Assembly (NCBI GenBank): GCA_964543295.1
Contig: CAZIXA010000002.1
Location: forward strand, 1 to 64,000
Length of the DNA stretch: 64,000 bases
DNA from: AE-B3B sp964543295
Lineage (GTDB): Bacteria > Aerophobota > Aerophobia > Aerophobales > AE-B3A
Direction: 5' to 3'
A model generated the notes under the pieces. It was not told where the DNA came from and ran no database searches. It was given only the letters and a program-made list of their open reading frames with translations. Positions 48,489 to 57,262 of this stretch are shown here, piece by piece. Position 1 is the first letter of the stretch; each line of letters begins with the position of its first letter. Position numbers and translations under genes: made by a program.

Positions 48489-50897
48489 ATGAGAAGAGTA
48501 AATTATAGGGTGTGGTGGTTTATCGTTGTGGGTTCACTCTTGTTTTGTTTGGTCACTCCTTTAGTCCAGGCCAAGACCCACCTGGAACTGGCTAATGAGT
48601 ATGCTGTCAAAAGCGAGGAGTTTTTTAACGAAGCAGTTTCTGAATATAATTTGGCCCTGGATGAGCCCGGGGCCGATATAGATCAAATCCAATTTTTGTT
48701 GGGGAAGCTCTACTATGAGCATGGCAGGTTTGAGAAAGCTGTCGAGATCCTTTCTTCTCTTTATCCCCAAAAGAAAGATGATTTTCTTGTGGCCAAACTT
48801 CTGACTCTTTCTTATTATAAGACCGGAAATTACACCCGTGCCTTAGTCATCTTTGACAAAAATGAAAATTCGACTGACCAAGAATTTCTCTATTACTATG
48901 GACAAACCTGTGAAAAAAAGAGCCTTTTTGATAAGGCCGTTCGCGCCTATAGCCAGATTAAAGAGGGAAAATACTTATCTTTAGCCAAAAAGAGAATTCT
49001 TTTAATCAATGCCGGGATGAAGTTGGCCACAGTCGATGATATTGGGGACCCTTATTTAAGGAATTTAATCAAGAGCTCACCCGGCTCGGCTGATTATCCC
49101 AATGCCGGAGCTATCGTTCTTTTAGACGATGAGTGGCTCGAGATTCTCTCAGACGGCACAGCCGTACAGACCACGCATTTTATGGTGAAGATATTGAATG
49201 AGCGAGGCAAACACTATGGGGAGGTAGAAATTAGCTACGATTCCACCTATGAGACTGTAGAAATTGAATACGCCCGAACCATCAAGCCTGATGGGAAAGT
49301 TTTTTCAGTGGGTGATAGACACATTCGTGATGTTTCCCGATACCTGGAGTATCCTTTGTATAGCAATGCTCGAGTGAGAATCGTCTCCATGCCCGAGGTG
49401 ACCTGGGGAGCAGTCATTGAATATAAGGCGAAGAAGTATATTAATAAACTGGTCAATGGAGAAAATTTTTCTCTTCAATATGGAATTCAGGGGTACGAAC
49501 CCTGTCTGAATCGTAAGTTGAAGGTGTCGGTCCCTTCCGGGTATAAGCTCCACATAAAATCTTATAATCCAGGTTTTATTTCTTTTCCGGCTGATTTATC
49601 TCCCCGGGTCAGGGTACTGACAGATAGGACAGAGTATGAGTGGAGATTTAGTAATATTCCGGAGATTATTGAGGAGCCGAGCATGTCACCCTGGGTAGAG
49701 ATTGTACCCAGTCTTTCCTTTTCTTCCTTCGATAGTTGGCAAATGGTTCATGATTGGTGGCAGAGTTTGGCTGAAGATAAGATGGAATTGGATGAGATAA
49801 TTAAAGCCAAGGTTGAGGAGTTAATTCAAGATAAAGAAACGGCGGAAGAGAAAGCAGCTTCAATTTATCACTGGGTTGCCGAAAAAATCCGTTATATTGC
49901 GGTAGAATATGGAGAAGCTGGCTTTGAGCCGCACGAGGCAAGTGAGGTATTCAAAAATAAGTACGGTGATTGTAAGGATCAGGCAGTTCTTTTAATTGGT
50001 ATGCTAAGATATGCCGGGATTCCAGCTTATCCGGTCTTGATCAGCACCCGGGGTAACTGGAGGTTGGATGATAACTTTCCTGCTTTGGTCTTTGATCATG
50101 CTATGGTTTTGGCCAAGGTTGGGGAAAGATCGGTCTTTCTTGATCCTACCGGGGAAACAGTTTCTTTTGGAGATCTTCCCCGGTCCGATCAAAACAGGAA
50201 AGTACTAATTCTCGCGGAGGGAAAGGCAGAGATTGAGACTATACCTTTATTTTCTGCCGACCACAATAAATTTATTTTAAAGATGGATTTGAGGATAAGC
50301 GAGGACGAGACAATTTGGGGAACCAGGCAAATTTTCACTTTTGGTGAATATGACCAGGGACAGAGGTGGTGGATAAAATATACCAAGCCAGCCCTGATCA
50401 AAGAACAACTTAAGTCGGTCATTAATAATTTTTCGCCTGGGGTAGAGCTCCTGGATTATCACATAAGTAATGCAGAAGAGCTTGGTCAACCCATTGAGAT
50501 CACGGTAGAGTTTAAAGGACCCAAGTTTTTAACCTCGTTGGGGGAGGAGAGGCTAATTCCTGTCCTAGGAGGAGTATCGGCCGATTTTGTTTCCCGGGAA
50601 AAGAGAAACTATCCCCTCGATTTTGGGGTTTTGAGGGAATCAAGGACTCTCATCCAGATTAAACTCCCGGATAATCTTACTGTGAAATATCTTCCTCCTC
50701 CCATTATTAAGGATACCAGGTGGTTTACCTATATTAATAAATATACATTTTCCAACTCGACCGTTTCTTTTGAGGAACTGATGAGTGACAAAGTCACCAG
50801 GATCTCGGTTGACGAATATAGAGAGTATAAAGAGGCTTACGAACTACTAGCACGTCAGACTGATAAACAGGTGGTTTTAAGCAAAGTTACCCCGTAG
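48489..50897 (+). CDS. Exported TPR, DUF3857 and transglutaminase-like protein
   Basis: The 802-residue protein has a signal peptide (about 1-28), TPR-like helices (about 60-170), a DUF3857 beta domain (about 205-400) and a transglutaminase-like core. The core triad is visible: C495 in YGDCKDQAVLL, H537 in FDHAMVLAK and D552 in FLDPTGE. The C-terminal 230 residues are a beta-rich DUF3858-like region. Family members are secreted, with activity mostly unproven (peptidase or crosslinking). It lies 11 nt after the dehydrogenase and ahead of the oligopeptide transporter. Confidence 0.85.
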   Translation: MRRVNYRVWWFIVVGSLLFCLVTPLVQAKTHLELANEYAVKSEEFFNEAVSEYNLALDEPGADIDQIQFLLGKLYYEHGRFEKAVEILSSLYPQKKDDFLVAKLLTLSYYKTGNYTRALVIFDKNENSTDQEFLYYYGQTCEKKSLFDKAVRAYSQIKEGKYLSLAKKRILLINAGMKLATVDDIGDPYLRNLIKSSPGSADYPNAGAIVLLDDEWLEILSDGTAVQTTHFMVKILNERGKHYGEVEISYDSTYETVEIEYARTIKPDGKVFSVGDRHIRDVSRYLEYPLYSNARVRIVSMPEVTWGAVIEYKAKKYINKLVNGENFSLQYGIQGYEPCLNRKLKVSVPSGYKLHIKSYNPGFISFPADLSPRVRVLTDRTEYEWRFSNIPEIIEEPSMSPWVEIVPSLSFSSFDSWQMVHDWWQSLAEDKMELDEIIKAKVEELIQDKETAEEKAASIYHWVAEKIRYIAVEYGEAGFEPHEASEVFKNKYGDCKDQAVLLIGMLRYAGIPAYPVLISTRGNWRLDDNFPALVFDHAMVLAKVGERSVFLDPTGETVSFGDLPRSDQNRKVLILAEGKAEIETIPLFSADHNKFILKMDLRISEDETIWGTRQIFTFGEYDQGQRWWIKYTKPALIKEQLKSVINNFSPGVELLDYHISNAEELGQPIEITVEFKGPKFLTSLGEERLIPVLGGVSADFVSREKRNYPLDFGVLRESRTLIQIKLPDNLTVKYLPPPIIKDTRWFTYINKYTFSNSTVSFEELMSDKVTRISVDEYREYKEAYELLARQTDKQVVLSKVTP

Positions 50898-50912
50898 TCA
50901 GAAGATTTATAT

Positions 50913-50957
50913 GGGTTTATTGAGTTTATTGAGTTCATAGAGTTTATTGGGTTTAAA
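50913..50957. repeat. 9-bp tandem repeat tract (GRGTTTATT)
   Basis: Five consecutive 9-mers read GGGTTTATT, GAGTTTATT, GAGTTCATA, GAGTTTATT and GGGTTTAAA. The same unit occurs four times at 30132-30167 inside another repeat element. It lies between the transglutaminase gene and the transporter. Confidence 0.8.
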
Positions 50958-51011
50958 GGAAAAAATTGGTGTACAGCCTCAAACTTTTTCCTGAGACTAA
51001 AGGAGTTGTCC

Positions 51012-52019
51012 TTGATATACAGCGACGGAGGGGAAGAGTCCCGAAATATACTTGAAGTCAAGAACCTGAAGACCTATTTTTACACGGATGAAGGAGTAGT
51101 TCGGGCTGTTGACGGTATAAGCTTCCACATAAAAAAGGGGGAGACCCTTGGTATGATAGGCGAATCAGGTTGTGGCAAGAGTGTAACTGCTCTTTCTATC
51201 ATGCGACTCGTTCCTCAGCCGCCGGGACGGATAATCGGGGGCGAGATCTACTTCAAAGGTGAGAATCTCAGGGAGAAAAGCGAGCCTGAGATGCGGAGAA
51301 TAAGAGGCAATGAAATAGCCATGGTTTTTCAGGAACCAATGACCTCGCTTAATCCCTTATTTACCATCGGAGATCAGATAGCCGAGGCCATTATTCTTCA
51401 TCAGAAAGTGGATAAACGAGAAGCCCAATATCGGGTGATAGAGGTGTTACAGAGAGTCGGTATGCCTGCTCCGGAGCGAAGAGCTCATCAATATCCTCAC
51501 CAGTTGAGTGGAGGGATGCGTCAGAGGGCAATGATAGCTATGTCTTTATCCTGTAATCCTGATCTCTTGATTGCGGATGAGCCTACTACTGCTCTGGATG
51601 TAACTATTCAGGCTCAAATACTGGAGTTAATGGAGAGATTCAAAGATGCGTTGGGGATGGCTCTTCTTCTAATCACGCACAATCTGGGAGTCATAGCGGA
51701 AGTTTCGGACAGAGTAGTTGTTGTCTATGCGGGAAAGACCGTGGAATATGCAGGTGCGCAGACGATCTTTAAGCATCCCAGACACCCTTATATGATGGGA
51801 TTGCTCGAGTCGGTGCCCAGATTGGACGATGCCAGTAAAAAGTTAAAGATAATAAAAGGAGCCGTTCCTTTCGGCTTGAATTTGCCGAGGGGCTGTCGAT
51901 TCCATCCTCGATGCGAAAAAGTTATGGACGTTTGCAAAGTCAAAGAGCCCCGAATTTTAAAAGTAGAAAAGAACCATTGGGTGCGATGCTGGCTCTGTGA
52001 TTCAGAAGGAAAACTATAG
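51012..52019 (+). CDS. oppD: Dipeptide/oligopeptide ABC transporter ATPase, DppD/OppD type
   Basis: This is the first ATPase of a peptide importer. Walker A GESGCGKSVTALS, Q-loop VFQEPMTSLNPLF, signature LSGGMRQRAMIA and Walker B LLIADEPTTALDVT are present. The C-terminal oligo/dipeptide domain with its Cys cluster (RGCRFHPRCEKVMDVCK) follows. TTG 51012 is preferred over TTG 51006 because AAAGGAG lies 7 nt upstream. The first ten residues (IYSDGGEESR) are unusual and resemble non-coding DNA at 107-146. Confidence 0.94.
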   Translation: MIYSDGGEESRNILEVKNLKTYFYTDEGVVRAVDGISFHIKKGETLGMIGESGCGKSVTALSIMRLVPQPPGRIIGGEIYFKGENLREKSEPEMRRIRGNEIAMVFQEPMTSLNPLFTIGDQIAEAIILHQKVDKREAQYRVIEVLQRVGMPAPERRAHQYPHQLSGGMRQRAMIAMSLSCNPDLLIADEPTTALDVTIQAQILELMERFKDALGMALLLITHNLGVIAEVSDRVVVVYAGKTVEYAGAQTIFKHPRHPYMMGLLESVPRLDDASKKLKIIKGAVPFGLNLPRGCRFHPRCEKVMDVCKVKEPRILKVEKNHWVRCWLCDSEGKL

Positions 52020-52021
52020 AA

Positions 52022-53029
52022 ATGGTTAAAACAAATGGGAATCTCATGGAAGTGAAGAATCTCAAGAAATACTTTTCCCTGAGAGGAGGATTTCTGTCTC
52101 GAGCTACGGGGGAGATACGAGCGGTTGATGGAGTAAGTTTTTCTATTAGGCCAAAGGAAACCTTAGGATTGGTGGGTGAGAGTGGTTCGGGAAAAACTAC
52201 CGTGGCCAGGGCAATCTTAAGACTCTCTTCTATAACTGATGGCCAGATTCTATTTAAAGGACGAAATATTTTTAAACTGGACAAAGAAGAACTCCGTAAG
52301 TTACGTCGGCGCCTTCAAATCATCTTTCAGGACCCTTATGCTTCCTTGAATCCCCGCATGAGTGTAGAAGAGATTGTGGGCGAGGGTATATTTATTCACA
52401 GGCTAGCCAAAGGGCCTGAGAAAAGAGAAAAGGTAGTACGATTGTTGGAGATAGTGGGGCTGTCAGCACATTACCTGAGGAGATACCCTCATGAATTAAG
52501 TGGGGGAGAGAGACAACGCATAGGAATAGCCAGGGCTCTAGCTGTTGATCCCCGGTTGATAGTTTGTGATGAGCCAGTATCGGCACTCGATGTTTCTATT
52601 CAAGCACAGGTCATAAACCTACTGGAGGATCTACAGCAAAGGTTTGGACTTTCTTATTTATTTATAGCTCATGACTTAAGCGTGGTAAGGCATATAGCCC
52701 ATAGAGTGGCAGTAATGTATTTGGGTAAAATAGTAGAACTCGCCACCAAGGATGGTCTATATACATCACCTCAACATCCCTATACTGAGGCTTTGCTTTC
52801 CGCTGTGCCCATACCAGACCCCACGGTGGATCGACACCGAATAGTTCTCAAAGGTGAGATACCCAGTCCTGTAAATCCTCCCTCAGGCTGTTATTTTCAT
52901 CCACGGTGCTGGTATGCAAAATCTGTCTGTAGAGAAAGAGCCCCTGAGTTGGTCGACTTGGGGGAAAGACATCTAGTTGCCTGTCATTTAAGACGGAAAA
53001 AAGTCAAGGAGGTAAAGACCGATGAATAA
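52022..53029 (+). CDS. oppF: Dipeptide/oligopeptide ABC transporter ATPase, DppF/OppF type
   Basis: This is the second ATPase, 335 residues, forming a heterodimer with the preceding one. GESGSGKTTVARA, IIFQDPYASLNPRMS, LSGGERQRIGIARALA and VCDEPVSALDVSIQ are the nucleotide-site motifs. The C-terminal peptide-family domain has GCYFHPRCWYAKSVC. An N-terminal insert after LKKYFSLRGGFL is typical of OppF. Its stop overlaps the binding-protein start by 8 nt. Confidence 0.95.
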   Translation: MVKTNGNLMEVKNLKKYFSLRGGFLSRATGEIRAVDGVSFSIRPKETLGLVGESGSGKTTVARAILRLSSITDGQILFKGRNIFKLDKEELRKLRRRLQIIFQDPYASLNPRMSVEEIVGEGIFIHRLAKGPEKREKVVRLLEIVGLSAHYLRRYPHELSGGERQRIGIARALAVDPRLIVCDEPVSALDVSIQAQVINLLEDLQQRFGLSYLFIAHDLSVVRHIAHRVAVMYLGKIVELATKDGLYTSPQHPYTEALLSAVPIPDPTVDRHRIVLKGEIPSPVNPPSGCYFHPRCWYAKSVCRERAPELVDLGERHLVACHLRRKKVKEVKTDE

Positions 53030-54929
53030 GTTTACAACTCTACTACTGGGAATTTGTGTTTTGTTTAGTTTATCTTTCCCTTCAGCGGCTGAGCTTACGA
53101 ATCCCAAGGTTATGGAAGGAGAAGTGGGAAAGTATGGAGGTACCCTTGTCTGGTCTGTCTTTGGCAGCGGGCCCAAGACATTTAATTTTCCCATTGCTCA
53201 GGAGACTTCCTCTACCACTCCTTTAAGTTTCTTGTTTAGCGGATTAACCGAGACCAATGGGGTAACTACTGAGGTGGAACCTGCCCTGGCAGAGTCCTGG
53301 GAATTTAGTGAAGATGGGCTGGTCTGGACCTTTCACCTACGCAAGGGTGTTACCTGGTTCGATGGTGAGCCATTTACGGCAGATGATGTTGTCTTCACCT
53401 ACAATAGCATCATTTATAACAAGGATATTGCCTGCGGCATGCGGGATCTCTTAACCATTGAGGGAGAGAGAATAAAGGTAGAAAAAGTGGATGACTACAC
53501 GGTAAGATTTACCTTGCCTGTTCCCTATGCACCTCTGCTAAGGCACTTAGGAACAGCCATTATGCCCAAACATATTCTCGAGCCAGCGGTGAAGAAAGGT
53601 ACCTATATGACCACCTGGGGAGTGGATACCCCACCTAACAAGCTCATTGGGACAGGACCTTTTATGATGACTCAATATGTTCCTGCGGATAGAATCATTT
53701 TTAAAAGAAATCCTCATTACTGGAAGGTGGATAAAGAAGGTAATCAACTGCCTTATCTAGATGGTATGATTATGTTGATTGTCCCTTCCATAGACACTCA
53801 ACTTCTCAAGTTCCAGGCAGGTGAGATTGACATCTACGGGATGAGAGGAGAAGATTATGCTGTCCTCAAACCCAAGGAAAAGGAAGGCAACTTCACCGTT
53901 ACCAAAGGTGGACCAACATTTGGTTCTGAGTTTGTTATCTTAAACTGGAGCCATCCCGACCCGGTTAAATTCAAATGGTTTAACAATCCCCAGTTTAGAA
54001 AGGCCTTAGCTCACGCTATTGACAGGCAGACCTTTATTGATGACGTCATGTACGGATTTGGCGTACCTCAATGGAGTCCAGTCTCTCCCGCCGTGAAAGC
54101 CTTCTACAATCCGGAGGTAAAGAAATATCCCTATGACCTGGCCAAGGCGAGAAAGATTTTACAGGAGGCTGGTTTTAGGTTGAAAACTGAGAAAGGCAAG
54201 CAATCTAGAATGGGAAAAATTGGGCCTTGGTCAAGGTGGATAGTCTTTTCGATATCCATATTGGTGCTTTGCTTTCTTGGTGTATGGACGGCCATCAGAA
54301 GAAAATGGCGAATTATGATCATTTGGATTGTACTAATAGGTGTCATTGTCATAGGCAATTATTATGTTTCCCTGCCGCCGGCTGGACCAAAATATTTATA
54401 TGACCCGGAGGGTCATAAGGTAGAGTTTGAGCTCTTCACCAATAGCGGTAATAGTGTCCGGGAGGCTCTGGGTACATTAGTGGCTGATGATCTTAAAAAA
54501 TTAGGAATGAACGTTCATTTCCGACCCCTTGATTTCAATCTCTTAGTCCAAAAATTAACTTCCAAACCACAAGGTGACTGGGATGCCATCATCATTGGTT
54601 TGACTGGTGGAGTGGAGCCTCACGGCGGTGCTAATGTCTGGAAGTCTGATGGACAATTACATTCCTGGAATTATAATCCTGAAAATAGATATGACTGGGA
54701 ACTAAAGGTAGATGATTTGTTCAATAAGGGTGTCCAGGAATTGGATCCCAAAAAGAGAAAACTAATCTATGATCAATGGCAAATGATTGTTTCTGAGAAG
54801 CTTCCCTTCCTTTATTCGGCCCTATCCACTTACCTTAGTGCGGCTAGAAACACTCTTAAAAATGCCCGTCCCACCGCCTACGGAGGTACCCTTTGGAATG
54901 TGGAGGTGCTTTATCTAGAAAAAGAATAA
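53022..54929 (+). CDS. Peptide-binding protein (SBP_bac_5) with an internal transmembrane hairpin
   Basis: This is the extracytoplasmic substrate-binding subunit, 635 residues. A signal peptide (1-22) precedes the SBP_bac_5 fold: PALAESWEFSEDGLVWTFHLRKGVTWFDGEPFTADDV, LIGTGPFMM and NPQFRKALAHAIDRQTF. After EAGFRL (about 382-387) a roughly 70-residue insert carries two membrane helices (about 406-425 and 431-451) joined by the basic turn RRKWR. The normal fold then resumes at YLYDPEGHKVEFELFTNSGN. The insert keeps both ends periplasmic and the Arg turn cytoplasmic. This is unusual. Confidence 0.88.
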   Translation: MNKFTTLLLGICVLFSLSFPSAAELTNPKVMEGEVGKYGGTLVWSVFGSGPKTFNFPIAQETSSTTPLSFLFSGLTETNGVTTEVEPALAESWEFSEDGLVWTFHLRKGVTWFDGEPFTADDVVFTYNSIIYNKDIACGMRDLLTIEGERIKVEKVDDYTVRFTLPVPYAPLLRHLGTAIMPKHILEPAVKKGTYMTTWGVDTPPNKLIGTGPFMMTQYVPADRIIFKRNPHYWKVDKEGNQLPYLDGMIMLIVPSIDTQLLKFQAGEIDIYGMRGEDYAVLKPKEKEGNFTVTKGGPTFGSEFVILNWSHPDPVKFKWFNNPQFRKALAHAIDRQTFIDDVMYGFGVPQWSPVSPAVKAFYNPEVKKYPYDLAKARKILQEAGFRLKTEKGKQSRMGKIGPWSRWIVFSISILVLCFLGVWTAIRRKWRIMIIWIVLIGVIVIGNYYVSLPPAGPKYLYDPEGHKVEFELFTNSGNSVREALGTLVADDLKKLGMNVHFRPLDFNLLVQKLTSKPQGDWDAIIIGLTGGVEPHGGANVWKSDGQLHSWNYNPENRYDWELKVDDLFNKGVQELDPKKRKLIYDQWQMIVSEKLPFLYSALSTYLSAARNTLKNARPTAYGGTLWNVEVLYLEKE

Positions 54930-55007
54930 CAAATCCTGGTGTTTGATTAAAAAGGACTCTTAAGAGTTTAACATTCTCGAAATCTTCTAAAGAGTAAAGG
55001 AGAGAGC

Positions 55008-55973
55008 TTGTTAACATATATTGTTCGACGATTTTTGCATATGTTTCCCCTAGTGATCGGGATATCGCTTATCTCCTTTTTCATCATCCAATTAGCTCCC
55101 GGGGATTTTTTAACTCAACAGGCTTTAAATCCTCAAGTTTCAACTCAGAGAATCGCTCAGGAAAGAGCTCGTTTCGGGTTAGATAAACCAGTCTACGTTC
55201 AATATTTTATCTGGTTAAAGAACGCTCTGCGTCTTGACTTTGGGTATTCCTTTTCTTATCGAGTGCCTGTCTTTAGATTAATTGCCACCAGACTCTTTAA
55301 TACTTTTATCCTTTCCCTGAGCGCCATGATCTTTACCTGGGTACTCTCGATTCCCCTGGGGATAATTTCGGCAATTAAGCAGTATTCCTGGGTAGATAAG
55401 TTGCTCACCTTTGTGGCCTTTTTGGGTTTGGCTATTCCAAACTTCTTCTTCGCCCTACTCCTGTTGTTCATGGCCATGCGCACCGGTTGGTTTCCCGTGG
55501 GAGGAATGTACAGTATCGACTTTCAGTCTCTGAGTTTATTTGGTAAAATCTGGGATCGTCTCTATCATTTGATCCTTCCCACCATAGTTCTGGGCACCTC
55601 AGGCATGGCCGGGTTGATGAGACAAATGCGAGGGAATCTCCTGGACTACCTTAAGGCTGATTTTGTGACTACTGCCCGGGCTAAAGGACTAAGTGAAAGA
55701 GTGGTTATCTGGAAACACGCAGTGCGTAATGCCATTAATCCCATCATTACTATTTTTGGTCTTTCTTTACCAGGTCTACTTTCCGGCGCTGCCCTCACCG
55801 AAATTGTCATGGCCTGGCCAGGCCTGGGAAGGTTGATGCTGGAGGCAGTATTAGCCCAGGATCTTTATCTGGTAATGGGTAGTCTCATCATGGGGTCAGT
55901 TCTGCTTATCCTTGGTAATCTGGTAGCTGATCTATTGCTTGCCTGGGTTGATCCCCGCATCCGCTATGATTGA
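55008..55973 (+). CDS. oppB: Peptide ABC transporter permease, DppB/OppB type
   Basis: This 321-residue inner-membrane protein has six helices. The N-terminal FIIQLAPGDF and PVYVQYFIWLKNALRLDFGYSF are typical, and the EAA loop is DFVTTARAKGLSERVVIWKHAVRNAINPII. TTG 55008 follows AAAGGAGAGAG. It lies 79 nt after the binding protein and precedes oppC by 25 nt. Confidence 0.94.
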   Translation: MLTYIVRRFLHMFPLVIGISLISFFIIQLAPGDFLTQQALNPQVSTQRIAQERARFGLDKPVYVQYFIWLKNALRLDFGYSFSYRVPVFRLIATRLFNTFILSLSAMIFTWVLSIPLGIISAIKQYSWVDKLLTFVAFLGLAIPNFFFALLLLFMAMRTGWFPVGGMYSIDFQSLSLFGKIWDRLYHLILPTIVLGTSGMAGLMRQMRGNLLDYLKADFVTTARAKGLSERVVIWKHAVRNAINPIITIFGLSLPGLLSGAALTEIVMAWPGLGRLMLEAVLAQDLYLVMGSLIMGSVLLILGNLVADLLLAWVDPRIRYD

Positions 55974-55998
55974 GCCAACTTTTAGGGGGAATTGGTAG

Positions 55999-57138
55999 AT
56001 GACAAGAATATTCATGCGCTGGAGAAAGAGTAATCTTCCGAAAACAAAATCGCTGACTCGAACTAAAATTATCTGGCGGGGACTTAGACGAAACCAATTA
56101 GGCCTAGTCGGGGGAATTGTTCTCATTGTTCTTTATCTGGGTGCACTTTTTGCCGATTTCGTTAGTCCATATTCTCCGGATCTCCAGGTCCGAAGTAAGA
56201 GCTACTATCCTCCCACCCCTATACACTTCATTGATGCTCAGGGCAGGTGGAGCTGGCGGCCCTTTGTCTATGAGTACAAACTAGTGGATAGAGCTTTTAA
56301 AATTTATAAGCCTGATACCAGCGTGAAGCATCCCTTCCGTTTCCTGGTGAGGGGAACAGAGTACAAGTTTCTGGGTTTAATTCCTTCTCAAATCCATCTC
56401 TTTGGGACTGATAAGCCTGGTTATATCTTTCTTTTAGGGACAGATAAATTTGGACGGGATCTCCTTTCCCGACTTCTTTTTGGAGCTCGTATCTCTCTTT
56501 CAGTAGGATTGGTTGGCATCCTGGTTTCCTTTAGTCTGGGAGCATTGGTGGGAGGAATATCAGGGTACTATGGTGGTGCGGTGGACAATGTTTTGATGAG
56601 ATTCTGTGAAATGATTATGTCTTTCCCGGGATTTTACTTGCTTCTGGCTCTCCGGGCTGTACTTCCCACTAATCTATCTTCAACTCAGGTCTATCTTTTA
56701 ATTGTACTCATATTAAGCTTCATTGGCTGGCCCGGATTTGCTCGAGTGATTCGAGGTATGTTTCTTTCTTTCAGAGAGCAGGAGTTTAGCCTGGCAGCTA
56801 AGGCTTTAGGGAGCACCGATCTTCGTATTATTTTAAGACATATCTTACCTAACACTATGAGCTTTATCGTTGTAGCGGCTACTCTCAGCGTACCAGGTTA
56901 TATCCTGGGAGAAAGTGCTTTGAGTTTTTTGGGGTTGGGGATTCAGGAACCGCAGGCCAGTTGGGGCAATATGCTAGCTGCAGCTATGAACACCCGAGTT
57001 TTAGTCAGTTTCCCCTGGATTTTAGCTCCTGGCCTTTTCATTTTTATATCTATTCTCGCTTTCAACTTTCTGGGAGATGCTCTGCGTGATGCCCTGGAAC
57101 CCAGGATGCGAACCAGTAGACAAACTTTTACTGGCTAG
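55999..57138 (+). CDS. oppC: Peptide ABC transporter permease, DppC/OppC type
   Basis: This 379-residue permease pairs with OppB. An N-terminal helix (about 32-54) is followed by an enlarged periplasmic region of about 100 residues (YYPPTPIHFIDAQGRWSWRP to QIHLFGTDKPGYIFLLG), then HLFGTDKFGRDLLSR, five helices and the EAA loop EFSLAAKALGSTDLRIILRHILPNTM. Most OppC proteins have a much shorter loop there; the extra domain may dock the modified binding protein (inference). Confidence 0.93.
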   Translation: MTRIFMRWRKSNLPKTKSLTRTKIIWRGLRRNQLGLVGGIVLIVLYLGALFADFVSPYSPDLQVRSKSYYPPTPIHFIDAQGRWSWRPFVYEYKLVDRAFKIYKPDTSVKHPFRFLVRGTEYKFLGLIPSQIHLFGTDKPGYIFLLGTDKFGRDLLSRLLFGARISLSVGLVGILVSFSLGALVGGISGYYGGAVDNVLMRFCEMIMSFPGFYLLLALRAVLPTNLSSTQVYLLIVLILSFIGWPGFARVIRGMFLSFREQEFSLAAKALGSTDLRIILRHILPNTMSFIVVAATLSVPGYILGESALSFLGLGIQEPQASWGNMLAAAMNTRVLVSFPWILAPGLFIFISILAFNFLGDALRDALEPRMRTSRQTFTG

Positions 57139-57165
57139 TGAAAAAGTGAAAAAGGGGACGTGATT

Positions 57166-57211
57166 ATTTTTGGTGGCGGTAGGCTTCAGCCCGCGGCTAC
57201 CAATCCAAAAA
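57166..57211. repeat. REP-like palindrome
   Basis: TTTTTGG at the left and CCAAAAA at the right frame a GC-rich centre with GGTAGGCTTCAGCCCGCGGCTACC-type symmetry (read as GGTAG, then CTACC). It follows oppC by 27 nt. It could act as a 3' mRNA end or an intergenic REP unit. A new ribosome site (AAAGGAGG) appears only 50 nt later. Confidence 0.5.
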
Positions 57212-57262
57212 AGACAAATATTTTGACATTACTAATGGAAGAACAAAGGAGGTAAAAATAAG

